DNA of 64,000 nucleotides, taken from contig CAVSDB010000003.1 in the NCBI GenBank assembly GCA_963726755.1, forward strand, positions 682,001 through 746,000, given 5' to 3'. A program made the translations under genes and the position numbers. The DNA is from DATKIY01 sp963726755 (GTDB lineage: Bacteria; Actinomycetota; Actinomycetes; JAHEKZ01). Each line of letters opens with the position of its first letter. Positions within the stretch are counted from its first letter, which is position 1. Below are positions 36,679 to 44,848 of this stretch, one piece after another. The notes beneath the pieces are model-generated. The model saw nothing but the letters and a program-made list of their open reading frames with translations. It was not told the DNA's origin and made no database searches.

Positions 36679-36747
36679 GTCAACCAGTTCGGTGGTTGGG
36701 GAGTGGTTAAGGGTGTGACGGGGATGCCCGAAGAGAGCGGCCCGCTG
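36679..36747 (+). promoter_or_regulatory. Probable ECF-sigma-dependent promoter block, copy 1
   Basis: The block starts GTCAACC, has the core TGGGGAGTGGTTAAGGGTG (36697-36715), and continues GACGGGGATGCCCGAA into the sigma gene. A near-identical block in reverse orientation precedes the FG-GAP gene (33949-34016). The pair suggests that this sigma factor controls both itself and that exported protein. Confidence 0.55.
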
Positions 36748-37290
36748 GAGATTCTCACCAGTGGGAGGGAGCCGTCGCTGCCCCCGGCTCAGCGCGATTC
36801 GGACCCAGTGGAGTTCGAGGTGTTCTACCGGGGCCACTTCCCTGAGGTGATCGCGTTGGCGCGGGCGCTGAGCTGGTCCGGTGAGGGCGCCGACGACTTG
36901 GCACAGGAAGTGATGCTGCGGGCGTATCGCGACTGGGGGCGAATCGGGAACTACCACGCGCCGGCCGCGTGGGTTCGCCGCGTCTGTCTCAACCTCGCGC
37001 TGTCTCGTCGGCGACGACTGTCCAACGAGGTCCGTGCCTGGTCCCGGTGGCAGGACAAACCGGCCGCAACGCCGTCACCGGTTATTGGCCTGGATCCGAT
37101 CTGGGAACAGGTGCGTGCGCTGCCTCGCCGGCAGGCCGAGGCGGTGGCCCTGTTCTACGTCTGTGATCTCAGCGTCGCCGAAGTCGCAGCAACGCTTGGT
37201 TGCAGTGCTGGCACTGTGAAGGTGCACCTCTCCCGTGCTCGGAACGCTCTAGCGGAACGGCTCGGCTCAATTGAGGAGGCGACGTCGTGA
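36724..37290 (+). CDS. ECF (SigE-family) RNA polymerase sigma factor
   Basis: About 188 residues with two regions. Sigma-70 region 2 is FEVFYRGHFPEVIALARALS ... ADDLAQEVMLRAYRDWG. Region 4 is PRRQAEAVALFYVCDLSVAE plus the helix-turn-helix VAATLGCSAGTVKVHLSRAR. The start is uncertain: an ATG at 36724 lies inside the shared promoter block, so translation could be leaderless; GTG codons upstream are alternatives. The stop overlaps the start of the membrane partner gene (GTGA), typical of sigma/anti-sigma-like pairs. Confidence 0.92.
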   Translation: MPEESGPLEILTSGREPSLPPAQRDSDPVEFEVFYRGHFPEVIALARALSWSGEGADDLAQEVMLRAYRDWGRIGNYHAPAAWVRRVCLNLALSRRRRLSNEVRAWSRWQDKPAATPSPVIGLDPIWEQVRALPRRQAEAVALFYVCDLSVAEVAATLGCSAGTVKVHLSRARNALAERLGSIEEATS

Positions 37291-38075
37291 TGAGCATCGA
37301 TCAGCAACTACGCGACACCGCCCAACAACTTAGAGCCGCCGACCCAGACCAGCCCGAACTCGCGCGAACGTGGCACGAACTGATGCTCACGGCTGAGTCC
37401 CGGTCGCACACGCGCCGCCTCCGCAGACTCGTCGCAGTTCCCGTCCTAGCGCTGGCCTTGCTCGTCGTCCTCTCGGTGACCGTCGGCCCGAACCTGCTGC
37501 CAGACCGCTCGGCGCCGCCTGGCGAGAACTCACCGACGACCTCAGCGTCGCCATCGCCGTCGGTCACTCCGACACCAACGCCCACAGCCACTAACCAGAA
37601 GAAGTCGACGCCGACCGTGCACGACTTCCCGCGCACCCAACTGACTCCGGCGGACTGGCCCAGCATGCGCGCCGACATGATTCAGCTCGATCCGCATGAG
37701 CTGGCACTGGCCAAGCGTGCGTGCAGTGCCGAAGAGGTTACAGCAACTGGCAGCGCCGGGCGTGCAACAAGGCAGACCTCGGCAACTTCGACGACTGCTA
37801 CGAACCGGTCACGCCAAGCAGATAAGGCGACATCCCATGGCCGGTTCGATGCTGTCCGAAGTCATCGTGACCGTTCACTACGGCTGCCCAGCCGGCGACC
37901 CCACCCTGATCCGCTGGCTCAACCGGCACGACCGCCACTTCTACCAACGACGCCATCGCCTACCTCCGGCAGTGACGATCCCACACCGACCAGTCGAGCG
38001 ACTCGTTCGCTACCCACTTCAGCAGTGTCGCGCGTACTGCCGCTGCGTCGAGACTCCGATCGAAGCTGGATCTAG
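37287..38075 (+). pseudogene. Membrane-anchored partner of the ECF sigma factor, probably frameshifted
   Basis: The N-terminus is a ~45-residue cytoplasmic segment, then one helix (LVAVPVLALALLVVLSVTV), then a Pro/Thr/Ser linker and an external part. Coding quality is good to about 37736. After that the open frame becomes Arg/Ser/Pro-rich, while the alternative frame gives YSNWQRRACNKADLGNFDDC and stops at 37823-37825. I infer a one-base loss near 37737. Further frame fragments continue to about 38137. The gene could encode an anti-sigma-like regulator, but I see no recognised anti-sigma domain. Confidence 0.6.
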
Positions 38076-38107
38076 ACCCGTTCCAGCCGGCCGGTTGGCG
38101 AACTGGG

Positions 38108-39032
38108 TCAATGCACGGTCAACTGTCGAGCAAGTAGCGACTCGCGAGCTCGTCGCTCAGCGCCCGTCAGGGGATCAGTCTGCGCCAGTGCCTGCGTGAG
38201 CCGGGTTTCAAACTCGGCCGCAGGGTCCTCGACATGGTCGACCTCGACGCCGTCGGCGAGATCCCACACCGGAACCAAGAGCCCAAGAGCCCGGAACGAA
38301 CCGAGGTATCGAGACCCCTCGCCGACCGCTAACCCGCCGTCGGTCTGCAATCGGGCAAGCGCGTCGACGACGACGTCCTCTGCGCCGGGCAAGCACCCAA
38401 CGCAATTGACGACGTTCGCCGTAGACGATCCAGTAGGCGGCCTCGACCGCAGCCAACCGAGCCGTCGGCATCACGGCGCCGTTCGCTCGTTCCATCGAGG
38501 CGCTCGCCGCCGCGTCGAGTTCGACTGCATCGTCGACCCAGTAGTCGAACCCGGAATGCACGACGACTCGAGGTGCCACCGACGAGTCGATGAGGTCTTG
38601 CACCCGGGGTGCGTCGGCAGGCAGTGGCCGCGGCGCAATCGCAGTCCCCGGTTCGGCACGTAACGCTTGCTGCAAGGCGTCACCAATGTCTCGCGCGGCG
38701 TCGCCGGACGACGTCTGAGTTTGGCAACCAAGCATGATCGTGCCGTCTTGTCTCACCAACGCCGGACCGGCCATCGGCAGAACGGTGCTCAGTTGCAGCG
38801 AGCGGTCACTGTCCTTGCCGGTGAGTTTTAGTTCAGCGGTTGCCGCTGGAACAATCTCGCGCATCGCGACCCAGTCGGGTTCGCCGGCCAAGCCCTCGAA
38901 CGGACGAAGCACGCGACTGTGCGTCGCACGGGCTGCGGACTTGCCGTGGCACGCCTTGTAACGCTTCCCCGAGCCGCAGGGACAAGGTGCGCGGGGAGGA
39001 GTTTCAGCTTCGGTCTTGGTTTCGTTGGCCAC
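38108..39032 (-). pseudogene. DUF5926 / SEC-C motif protein, frameshifted
   Basis: The N-terminal SEC-C zinc motif is APCPCGSGKRYKACHG, followed by RPFEGLAGEPDWVAMREIVP and GFDYWVDDAVELD. After LRWVL one extra base near 38390 shifts the frame; the next frame continues PGAEDVVVDALARLQTDGG to the stop at 38108. Joined, the protein of about 307 residues aligns along its length with actinobacterial DUF5926 proteins as I remember them. The function is unknown. It starts 9 bp after the glpQ stop and is probably cotranscribed. Confidence 0.85.
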
Positions 39033-39041
39033 GCGGCGAGC

Positions 39042-39908
39042 CTACGTGCCGTTTGAGGACGCCTGCTCTGCCGGATCTGACGCAACGGGTTCTGCCTGCG
39101 CGTGTAGCTCCACTTGACGCATCACCTCACGCGGCCGATTGGTGATGATCACGTCGACACCAAGCGAGAGCGCAAGCTCAACGTCTGACGGCTCATCCAC
39201 CGTCCAGGCATAGAGCGCATGTTGCTGCCGCCGGACCTTTGCCACGTACCGCGGGTGCTCTCGCAGGACGTCGATCGACGGACCCGCAATGCCAACACCT
39301 CGCGGCAGCGTCCCTCGTCGGTACGCGACGGGGACTCGATCCATCAGCAGAACTAGGGGAAGGTCAGGCGCCAGTCGTCGCGCACGTCGTAGGGCAACTT
39401 CGGAGAAGCTCATCACGCAGATGCGCGGACCGTCTTCTTTCGCTACTCCGGTGAGGCCAAACCGGCCAAGCGTCTCGACCAAGCGTCGTTCGACCAACCC
39501 CGCGTATCGCGTCGGGTGCTTCGTTTCGATCGCGAGTTCAAGAGTTCGTGGAGTGTCGACGACCAGTTGCAGCAGACGTTCAAGCGTCAACACCTCGTAG
39601 TTATCGGCGTCCAACTGGTCGGGGTGCTCTGTGTCGAGGTTGCGGTTCTTCCACGAACCGAAATCAAGTTCACGCAACTGCGTAAGCTCGAGAGTTGATA
39701 GCGCACCCTGCCCGTTCGACGTGCGGTCGACCTTGCGGTCGTGAACGCAGACCAGAACGCCATCAGCAGTGAGTCGAACGTCAGCTTCCAACCCGTCGGC
39801 GCCTTCGTCGATAGCCGTCGTATACGCAGCGAGCGTGTGTTCGGCGACCGCGTCGGACGCCCCCCGGTGGGCAAGAACTCGTGGACGAACGGGGTCGAGG
39901 TCAGCCAT
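39042..39908 (-). CDS. glpQ: Glycerophosphodiester phosphodiesterase
   Basis: A 288-residue GDPD-type TIM barrel. The catalytic motif VLAHRGASDAVAEHT holds the His and Arg, GLEADVRLTADG the metal-binding Glu and Asp, and VCVHD the second His. The C-terminal VDEPSDVELALSLGVDVIIT and NRP close the barrel. It hydrolyses glycerophosphodiesters to glycerol-3-phosphate and an alcohol. No signal peptide, so it is probably cytoplasmic. Confidence 0.94.
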   Translation of the reverse strand: MADLDPVRPRVLAHRGASDAVAEHTLAAYTTAIDEGADGLEADVRLTADGVLVCVHDRKVDRTSNGQGALSTLELTQLRELDFGSWKNRNLDTEHPDQLDADNYEVLTLERLLQLVVDTPRTLELAIETKHPTRYAGLVERRLVETLGRFGLTGVAKEDGPRICVMSFSEVALRRARRLAPDLPLVLLMDRVPVAYRRGTLPRGVGIAGPSIDVLREHPRYVAKVRRQQHALYAWTVDEPSDVELALSLGVDVIITNRPREVMRQVELHAQAEPVASDPAEQASSNGT

Positions 39909-39940
39909 GACGGCTCCATCGTGGCATCGCTGTCCGTCCT

Positions 39941-41221
39941 TCAGGTGAACAGCACGCCGGGATTGAGTAAACCACTGGGATCGAGCGCCTTCTTGATTGC
40001 CGCCATCGCGGCCAACTCGCCGGGACTGCGACTCAGGGAAAGGTATTCAACCTTCGCCCGCCCAATCCCGTGTTCAGCGCTGATCGAGCCGCCAAGATCT
40101 GCGACCGCCCGCAAGATTCGTGCATCGGCTGTCTCGTCGTCCGCGGGTGCGCCCACGATCTCGATATGCAAGTTGCCCTCCGCCAAGTGCCCAAACACGT
40201 AGCAGTCGTACGGCTTGGCTAACTCTGGCAAGGCCGCGAGGCACTCATCCAGCGATGCCAACGGCACGCTCACGTCAAGCTTGTGGACCACTCCCAAAGT
40301 GCTGACGGCTTCGGTTTGCCGTTCGCGGTACGCCCATAGGCGTCGATCGAACACCGCGTCCGCGTCGCTCGGCAGCGTAGGCATCGTCGGGGTTTCGATC
40401 AGCACGTATAGCGGCCAACGGTCGCGCAAGGGGTGGGCCAGTTCGGTCACCTGGCAAACCAGGTCCATCGCCGTACCTGCCATGAACTCCGCCGCCAGCA
40501 AGTCGCCTTGGTCAAGCAACGCCAACGCTTCGTCAACGCTCGCGACACCGACGAGCGCGGTCTGCCGCTCAGCGGGCAGCGGCCTGACTAGGCGCAATCG
40601 TGCGGCGGTAACGACTGCGAGGGTTCCCTCACTTCCCACGAGGAGCCGGCTGATGTCGTAACCCGCGGAATCCTTCGGCAGCCCCGCAAGGTGGCTGATC
40701 ACCGAACCGTCGGCCAGCACCGCCTCAACTCCGAGGACTTGGCGGCGGGTGTCGCCGTGGGCCACAACTCGCACGCCGCCGGCGTTTGTCGCGATGGTGC
40801 CGCCAACCGTTGCGCTGTCACGCGCCGCAAGGTCCACCCCGTAGTCGAGTCCGGCGGTTGCCGCGTGAGCGTGCAGTTGCGCGACGGTCACGCCAGCCCC
40901 GACGGTTACCTGCCGGGCGGATTCGTCGATTGGATCGAGCCGCTGCAGCCGAGCGGTAGACAACAGGACTGATCCGGAGCGGGTGGGGACGCTACCTCCG
41001 ACCAGTCCGGTGTTACCGCCCTGCGTGACCACGGAGGTATTGGCGTCACCACAGATCCGCACGACGTCACTGACTTGCGCGGTCGACGCCGGTCGAACGA
41101 CCAGTTGCGGCGCACACTCCCAACGTCCGGTCCAATCGCGGGCGTAGGCGCGAAGCAGGTCGGGGTCGTCGAACGCGTGCTCGCGGCCAACCACATCGCG
41201 CAGCTGGCTGAGCAGGCTCAC
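39941..41221 (-). CDS. FAD-linked oxidase, GlcD/D-2-hydroxyacid dehydrogenase type
   Basis: About 426 residues. The PCMH FAD domain has VVTQGGNTGLVGGSVP and GGTIATNAGG; the C-terminal FAD_oxidase_C domain ends GSISAEHGIGRAKVEYL and DPSGLLNPGVLF. The family includes D-lactate, glycolate and D-2-hydroxyglutarate dehydrogenases; which one is unclear. The GTG at 41221 begins MSLLSQLRDVVG. An extended frame upstream reads through a palindromic repeat and is rejected. Confidence 0.9.
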   Translation of the reverse strand: MSLLSQLRDVVGREHAFDDPDLLRAYARDWTGRWECAPQLVVRPASTAQVSDVVRICGDANTSVVTQGGNTGLVGGSVPTRSGSVLLSTARLQRLDPIDESARQVTVGAGVTVAQLHAHAATAGLDYGVDLAARDSATVGGTIATNAGGVRVVAHGDTRRQVLGVEAVLADGSVISHLAGLPKDSAGYDISRLLVGSEGTLAVVTAARLRLVRPLPAERQTALVGVASVDEALALLDQGDLLAAEFMAGTAMDLVCQVTELAHPLRDRWPLYVLIETPTMPTLPSDADAVFDRRLWAYRERQTEAVSTLGVVHKLDVSVPLASLDECLAALPELAKPYDCYVFGHLAEGNLHIEIVGAPADDETADARILRAVADLGGSISAEHGIGRAKVEYLSLSRSPGELAAMAAIKKALDPSGLLNPGVLFT

Positions 41222-41254
41222 ACGTCGCAGCGTACCGGCGCCTCGCCGTCCACG

Positions 41255-41306
41255 CAAGTTGCTAGACGCAGCGGGCGCTATAGCGCCCGCGTTGCCTAGC
41301 AACTTG
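41255..41306. repeat. Dispersed long palindrome, copy B
   Basis: Arms CAAGTTGCTAG (41255-41265) and CTAGCAACTTG (41296-41306) enclose the same GCGGGCGCTATAGCGCCCGC core found in copy A. It lies 6 bp past the stop of the Fpg/Nei gene. Confidence 0.88.
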
Positions 41307-41312
41307 ACAGAG

Positions 41313-42176
41313 CTACTTGAGGAGGCGCGACATGCGTCGATCGGCGAGAGGCTTGCCGCCGGTTTGGCAGGTGGCGCAGTACTGCAGCGCAGAGTCGGCG
41401 AACGAGACCTCGCGCACGACGTCACCGCACTCAGGGCACGGTTTGCCAGCGCGACCGTGAACCCGCATCGCTGCACGCTTGTCGTCCTTTAGTTCTGACG
41501 CAGGCAGTCCCGACGATCGGGCGAGCGCATCGCTCAACGTGCTGGTGATCGCCTCATGCAGGTGCGTTATGCCAGCATCGTCCAAGCTGCCCGCGGGTTT
41601 GAACGGCGACAACTTCGCGACATTCAAGATCTCATCGCTGTACGCGTTGCCGATTCCCGCGATGACTGACTGATCGCGCAATAGACCCTTCAACTGAGTT
41701 CGCGGATGGGCCAGCAAGATCTTGCGCAACGTCGCGACGTCGAATGACTCCGACATTGGGTCTGGGCCGAGCCGAGTGATCCCGGGCACGTCTTGCGGGT
41801 CACGCACGATGTAAACCGCGAGGCTCTTCTGGGTTCCTGCCTCGGTGAGGTCGAACCCGGACCCGTCGTCAAGATGCACCCGAAACGAAATCGGACCCTT
41901 GCCAGGTTTCAGCAGAGCCGTCGACAGTTGCTCACGCCAACGCAGCCAACCTGCGCGCGCAAGATGGGTGATCAGGTGAAGGCCATCAACGTCGAGGTCG
42001 ATGAACTTGCCGTGGCGTGAGACGCCAGTAATCGTCAGGCCTTGCAGGCCAGTCACCGGCGGGTCATACGTCTTCAGGACAGAGATGCTGGCGACGTCAA
42101 CCCGCGCCACCACCCGCCCAATCAACCGTTGGCGGAGAAACTCCGCCAACGCCTCCACCTCCGGCAACTCCGGCAT
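41313..42176 (-). CDS. Fpg/Nei-family DNA glycosylase
   Basis: A 287-residue DNA repair enzyme. It begins with the catalytic N-terminal proline and glutamates of MPELPEVEAL, has the helix-two-turn-helix region (AGIGNAYSDEIL), and ends with a zinc finger CPECGDVVREVSFADSALQY and CATCQTGGK. It removes oxidised bases and cleaves the abasic site. Sequence alone does not separate Fpg from Nei specificity. Confidence 0.93.
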   Translation of the reverse strand: MPELPEVEALAEFLRQRLIGRVVARVDVASISVLKTYDPPVTGLQGLTITGVSRHGKFIDLDVDGLHLITHLARAGWLRWREQLSTALLKPGKGPISFRVHLDDGSGFDLTEAGTQKSLAVYIVRDPQDVPGITRLGPDPMSESFDVATLRKILLAHPRTQLKGLLRDQSVIAGIGNAYSDEILNVAKLSPFKPAGSLDDAGITHLHEAITSTLSDALARSSGLPASELKDDKRAAMRVHGRAGKPCPECGDVVREVSFADSALQYCATCQTGGKPLADRRMSRLLK

Positions 42177-42404
42177 CCCCCCATCCTCCCCCCTCTTCCT
42201 AAGAACGACGCGCTCACCCGCATGGGTGCAACAAACTCCACCTACATGCTGTGGACAACCCAGTGTTTATCCGGACTTGACGGTCCGCGGAGACAGTTTC
42301 ACCCACACGGCGGAACACGTCGACGTCCTCGGCACCGATGAACATCATGAGCAGCGCAGCCGGTGCCACGCGAGGGGGTGGCATCGACCGCGCTGTTCGC
42401 TATT

Positions 42405-43232
42405 TCAGAGAAGTCCCGGATGCGGGAACAGCACGAGCGGGTCGACCAGATCGCTCGACGTAGCCATGAAGTGGTCAACATCGGCAACGCGCCACCCGCC
42501 GTCGACGAACAGCGGCAATGCCTCACTCGGCCCTGGGATTGCGACTGACACCTTGCCGGTCATTCCCGTGACAACCGTCAGCAGAACGTCCGCGCCGTAC
42601 TTCGGACGACGCACGCGCAGATGCGACACCTCCTGGTTGGAACCTTCACCGCCCGTCGCCCCTGCTGCGACAACCTCGGAACCGTCACGGACGACGAACG
42701 TGCGCGCGTTCGGACGAACTGCCCACAGCGCGTAGTCCGAATGGCGCCCTATGCCACTCAGCGACAACTCTGCGTCAGCCACCTCGTCGGGCGTCGCATC
42801 CTCGATCACCAACAACCGGCTCGGTGCGGGCAGCGAAATCGGATCGCCAGATACGTAGACCAACGGCCACAGCGGACGCATCCCAGCGCGGATGTACAGC
42901 GGTAGCGCATGCGGATGTCCCGAACTGAACGTCGCGCGCTCCGTCCCATCACCCCACACTGCGTCGAGCAAGCGGCCACCGATCCCCTGACCGTGAGCAA
43001 GCGGCAGGACGAATAGGTCAGTGAGCATCTGAACGTCGCCAACGAAGAGCACCCCGGCGTACCCCACGACTCCGGCGTCCCCGGACGCCACAACCAAGCG
43101 GCCATGCATCAAGAGGTGTGTGGCGTATCGCACGTCAGCCGCCGTCGCCTCGACGGGTTGATCGGTGGCCGACGCAACGTCCGCGATACCCGGCAGGTCG
43201 TCTAGGACGGCGGCACGAACCACGTAACTCAT
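42405..43232 (-). CDS. Tandem GNAT acetyltransferase-like protein
   Basis: About 275 residues. The N-terminal half has a clear acetyl-CoA motif, DLFVLPLAHGQGIGGRLLDA. The C-terminal half (from about SRLLVIEDATPDEV) is a degenerate second GNAT domain. The substrate is unknown. The ATG at 43232 (MSYVVRAAVLDDLPG) fits the fold; the upstream 11 codons are optional. A 228-bp gap follows to the Fpg/Nei gene start, in which I see only possible DnaA-box-like sequences. Confidence 0.83.
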   Translation of the reverse strand: MSYVVRAAVLDDLPGIADVASATDQPVEATAADVRYATHLLMHGRLVVASGDAGVVGYAGVLFVGDVQMLTDLFVLPLAHGQGIGGRLLDAVWGDGTERATFSSGHPHALPLYIRAGMRPLWPLVYVSGDPISLPAPSRLLVIEDATPDEVADAELSLSGIGRHSDYALWAVRPNARTFVVRDGSEVVAAGATGGEGSNQEVSHLRVRRPKYGADVLLTVVTGMTGKVSVAIPGPSEALPLFVDGGWRVADVDHFMATSSDLVDPLVLFPHPGLL

Positions 43233-43389
43233 GACCTGATTCAACCGCGTTCGTGGATCAAGCACTCAGAGGAGTGCGCGAGGGCGTCGCATACCGATCA
43301 CCGAACGATGGCGTACCGGCATTCTGTATGCCAAAAGTGACCCCAAATCGCCGGTCTGCCGTCGCTCGGCGAAGGACGGTGGTGTTGCG

Positions 43390-43422
43390 GGACACCCCGT
43401 GAACGATGTCCCGGGACTTCAC
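43390..43422. repeat. Dispersed repeat, copy 2 (first copy at 16386-16416)
   Basis: AACGATGTCCCGGGACTTCAC at 43402-43422 matches 16396-16416 with one difference, and GACACCC upstream is also shared. It can fold (CGGGACA/TGTCCCG). It ends 5 nt from the 3' end of tRNA-Leu, where it could assist termination or mark an old insertion. Confidence 0.45.
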
Positions 43423-43427
43423 AAGAG

Positions 43428-43511
43428 TGCGCGAGGGGGGACTTGAACCCCCAAGCCCTTTCGGGCACACGGACCTGAACCGTGCGCGTCTGCCAATTCC
43501 GCCACTCGCGC
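43428..43511 (-). tRNA. tRNA-Leu (anticodon CAG)
   Basis: The minus strand begins GCGCGAGTGGCGGAATTGGC and ends CTCGCGC plus A discriminator, giving a perfect seven-pair acceptor stem. The anticodon loop is GGTTCAGGTCC with CAG. A class II long variable arm (GTGCCCGAAAGGGCT) and the T arm GGGGGTTCAAGTCCCCC are present. CCA is not encoded. Confidence 0.97.
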
Positions 43512-43675
43512 GCGCTGTCGGGCGTGAAAGCGGCCCAAAGCCCACAAAGGTTATCACCGAGGATCGACCCACCTGACGGCGCTAACTGTGCGAGCCGGTC
43601 CGCTCACGTCCTAGCGCGTAGATACGATCACAACAGGACGCAACGTGCGTCCGACGCGGTGGCGCGGAGGTGACC

Positions 43676-44347
43676 ATGGGCGTACTCGATCGCTTCGAGC
43701 GCCGGTTGGACCGGTTGGTCAACGGCACCTTCGCGCGTGCCTTCAAATCTGAAGTGCAACCCGTCGAGATTGCCAGCGCTCTGCAACGCGAGTGCGACGA
43801 CAAAGCAGCCATCGTGGGACGCGGTCGAACGATCGTCCCCAACACGTTCCGCATCGAGCTCGGCAGCAGGGACTACGAACGTCTGTCGGTCTACTCGCAA
43901 CCGCTCGCACAGGAACTCGCTGACGTCGTTCGCGAACATGCCGGGGAACAGGGCTATGCGATTGTCGGTCCGGTCACGATCGACTTCGAACAAGGGGACG
44001 ATCTCGACACCGGCATGTTCCGTGTGGTTAGTCAGGCAGACCAAGGACCGATCCCCGCAGACCAGGGACTGCCAGCCTGCCACCTCGAGATCGATGGACG
44101 AATCGTCCCCGTCACCCAAGAGGTCGTCGTGCTCGGGCGCGGTAGCGAGTGCGACCTGGTGATTGACGACCCCGGCGTCTCGCGTCGCCACGCCATGCTC
44201 CGACTGAGGCCTTCGCCGACGATCTCCGACCTCGGTTCCACTAACGGCACCCAGGTCGACGGTGCTGCGGTCGAAGAGGCCCCCCTGCAAGACGGATCGG
44301 TACTGACCCTCGGTGCCAAGCGGGTCGTCTTTCGGTACGGCGGGTAA
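43676..44347 (+). CDS. fhaA: FhaA, DUF3662 and FHA domain protein
   Basis: A 223-residue protein. The N-terminal DUF3662 domain begins GVLDRFERRLDRLVNGTFAR and covers about 115 residues. A linker and a C-terminal FHA domain follow, with VLGRGSECDLVI, SRRHAMLRL and DLGSTNGTQVDG. FHA domains bind phospho-threonine. FhaA is a PknB partner that, in mycobacteria, binds phosphorylated MviN/MurJ-type proteins to limit lipid II export. GGAGGTGACC precedes the ATG at 43676. It is the first gene of the operon. Confidence 0.95.
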   Translation: MGVLDRFERRLDRLVNGTFARAFKSEVQPVEIASALQRECDDKAAIVGRGRTIVPNTFRIELGSRDYERLSVYSQPLAQELADVVREHAGEQGYAIVGPVTIDFEQGDDLDTGMFRVVSQADQGPIPADQGLPACHLEIDGRIVPVTQEVVVLGRGSECDLVIDDPGVSRRHAMLRLRPSPTISDLGSTNGTQVDGAAVEEAPLQDGSVLTLGAKRVVFRYGG

Positions 44348-44349
44348 CG

Positions 44350-44838
44350 GTGTCCGAACTCACCCTTACCGTTCTGCGCCTCGCCTTCTTGGCAGCCATC
44401 TGGGCGTTCGTTCTGACCGTCGCGGCAGTGATGCGTACGGACCTGTTCGGCCAGCGAGTGAGTCAAGCTGGACGCCGTCCAGCGAAGCCAGCAATCAAGC
44501 AGGCCAAAGCGCCTAAGCCGCCGAAGCAAACCAAAGCCAAGCGCGGGAACGCGCACTCACTGCTCGTGACTGACGGCTCGTTGAAAGGCACGTCAATCAC
44601 GTTGGGCAGCAGCACGATCACCATCGGACGTTCCCCCGAGTCGACACTGGTAATCGACGACGACTACGCCTCCAACCAACACGCGCGGCTCTACCAACAT
44701 CAAGACCACTGGGTTGTCGAAGACCTCGGCTCAACGAACGGAACGTACCTGCAGCGCACTCGCGTCGCGGGTCCCACTGTGGTCCCGGTTGGAGTGCCGA
44801 TTCGCATCGGTAAAACCGTCCTCGAGTTGCGGAAGTGA
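44350..44838 (+). CDS. fhaB: FhaB, membrane-anchored FHA domain protein
   Basis: A 162-residue protein with an N-terminal helix (LTVLRLAFLAAIWAFVLTVAA), a Lys/Pro-rich linker (KQAKAPKPPKQTKAK) and a C-terminal FHA domain with ITIGRSPESTLVI, NQHARLYQ and DLGSTNGTYL. In mycobacteria FhaB (FipA) links PknA/PknB phosphorylation to the division septum. It starts at GTG 44350, 2 bp after the fhaA stop. Confidence 0.95.
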   Translation: MSELTLTVLRLAFLAAIWAFVLTVAAVMRTDLFGQRVSQAGRRPAKPAIKQAKAPKPPKQTKAKRGNAHSLLVTDGSLKGTSITLGSSTITIGRSPESTLVIDDDYASNQHARLYQHQDHWVVEDLGSTNGTYLQRTRVAGPTVVPVGVPIRIGKTVLELRK

Positions 44839-44848
44839 CGACGTCGCC

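Noticed and set aside
41222..41476. N-terminal extension of the FAD oxidase frame
   Set aside because: It reads through the dispersed palindrome and into the Fpg/Nei gene in another frame.
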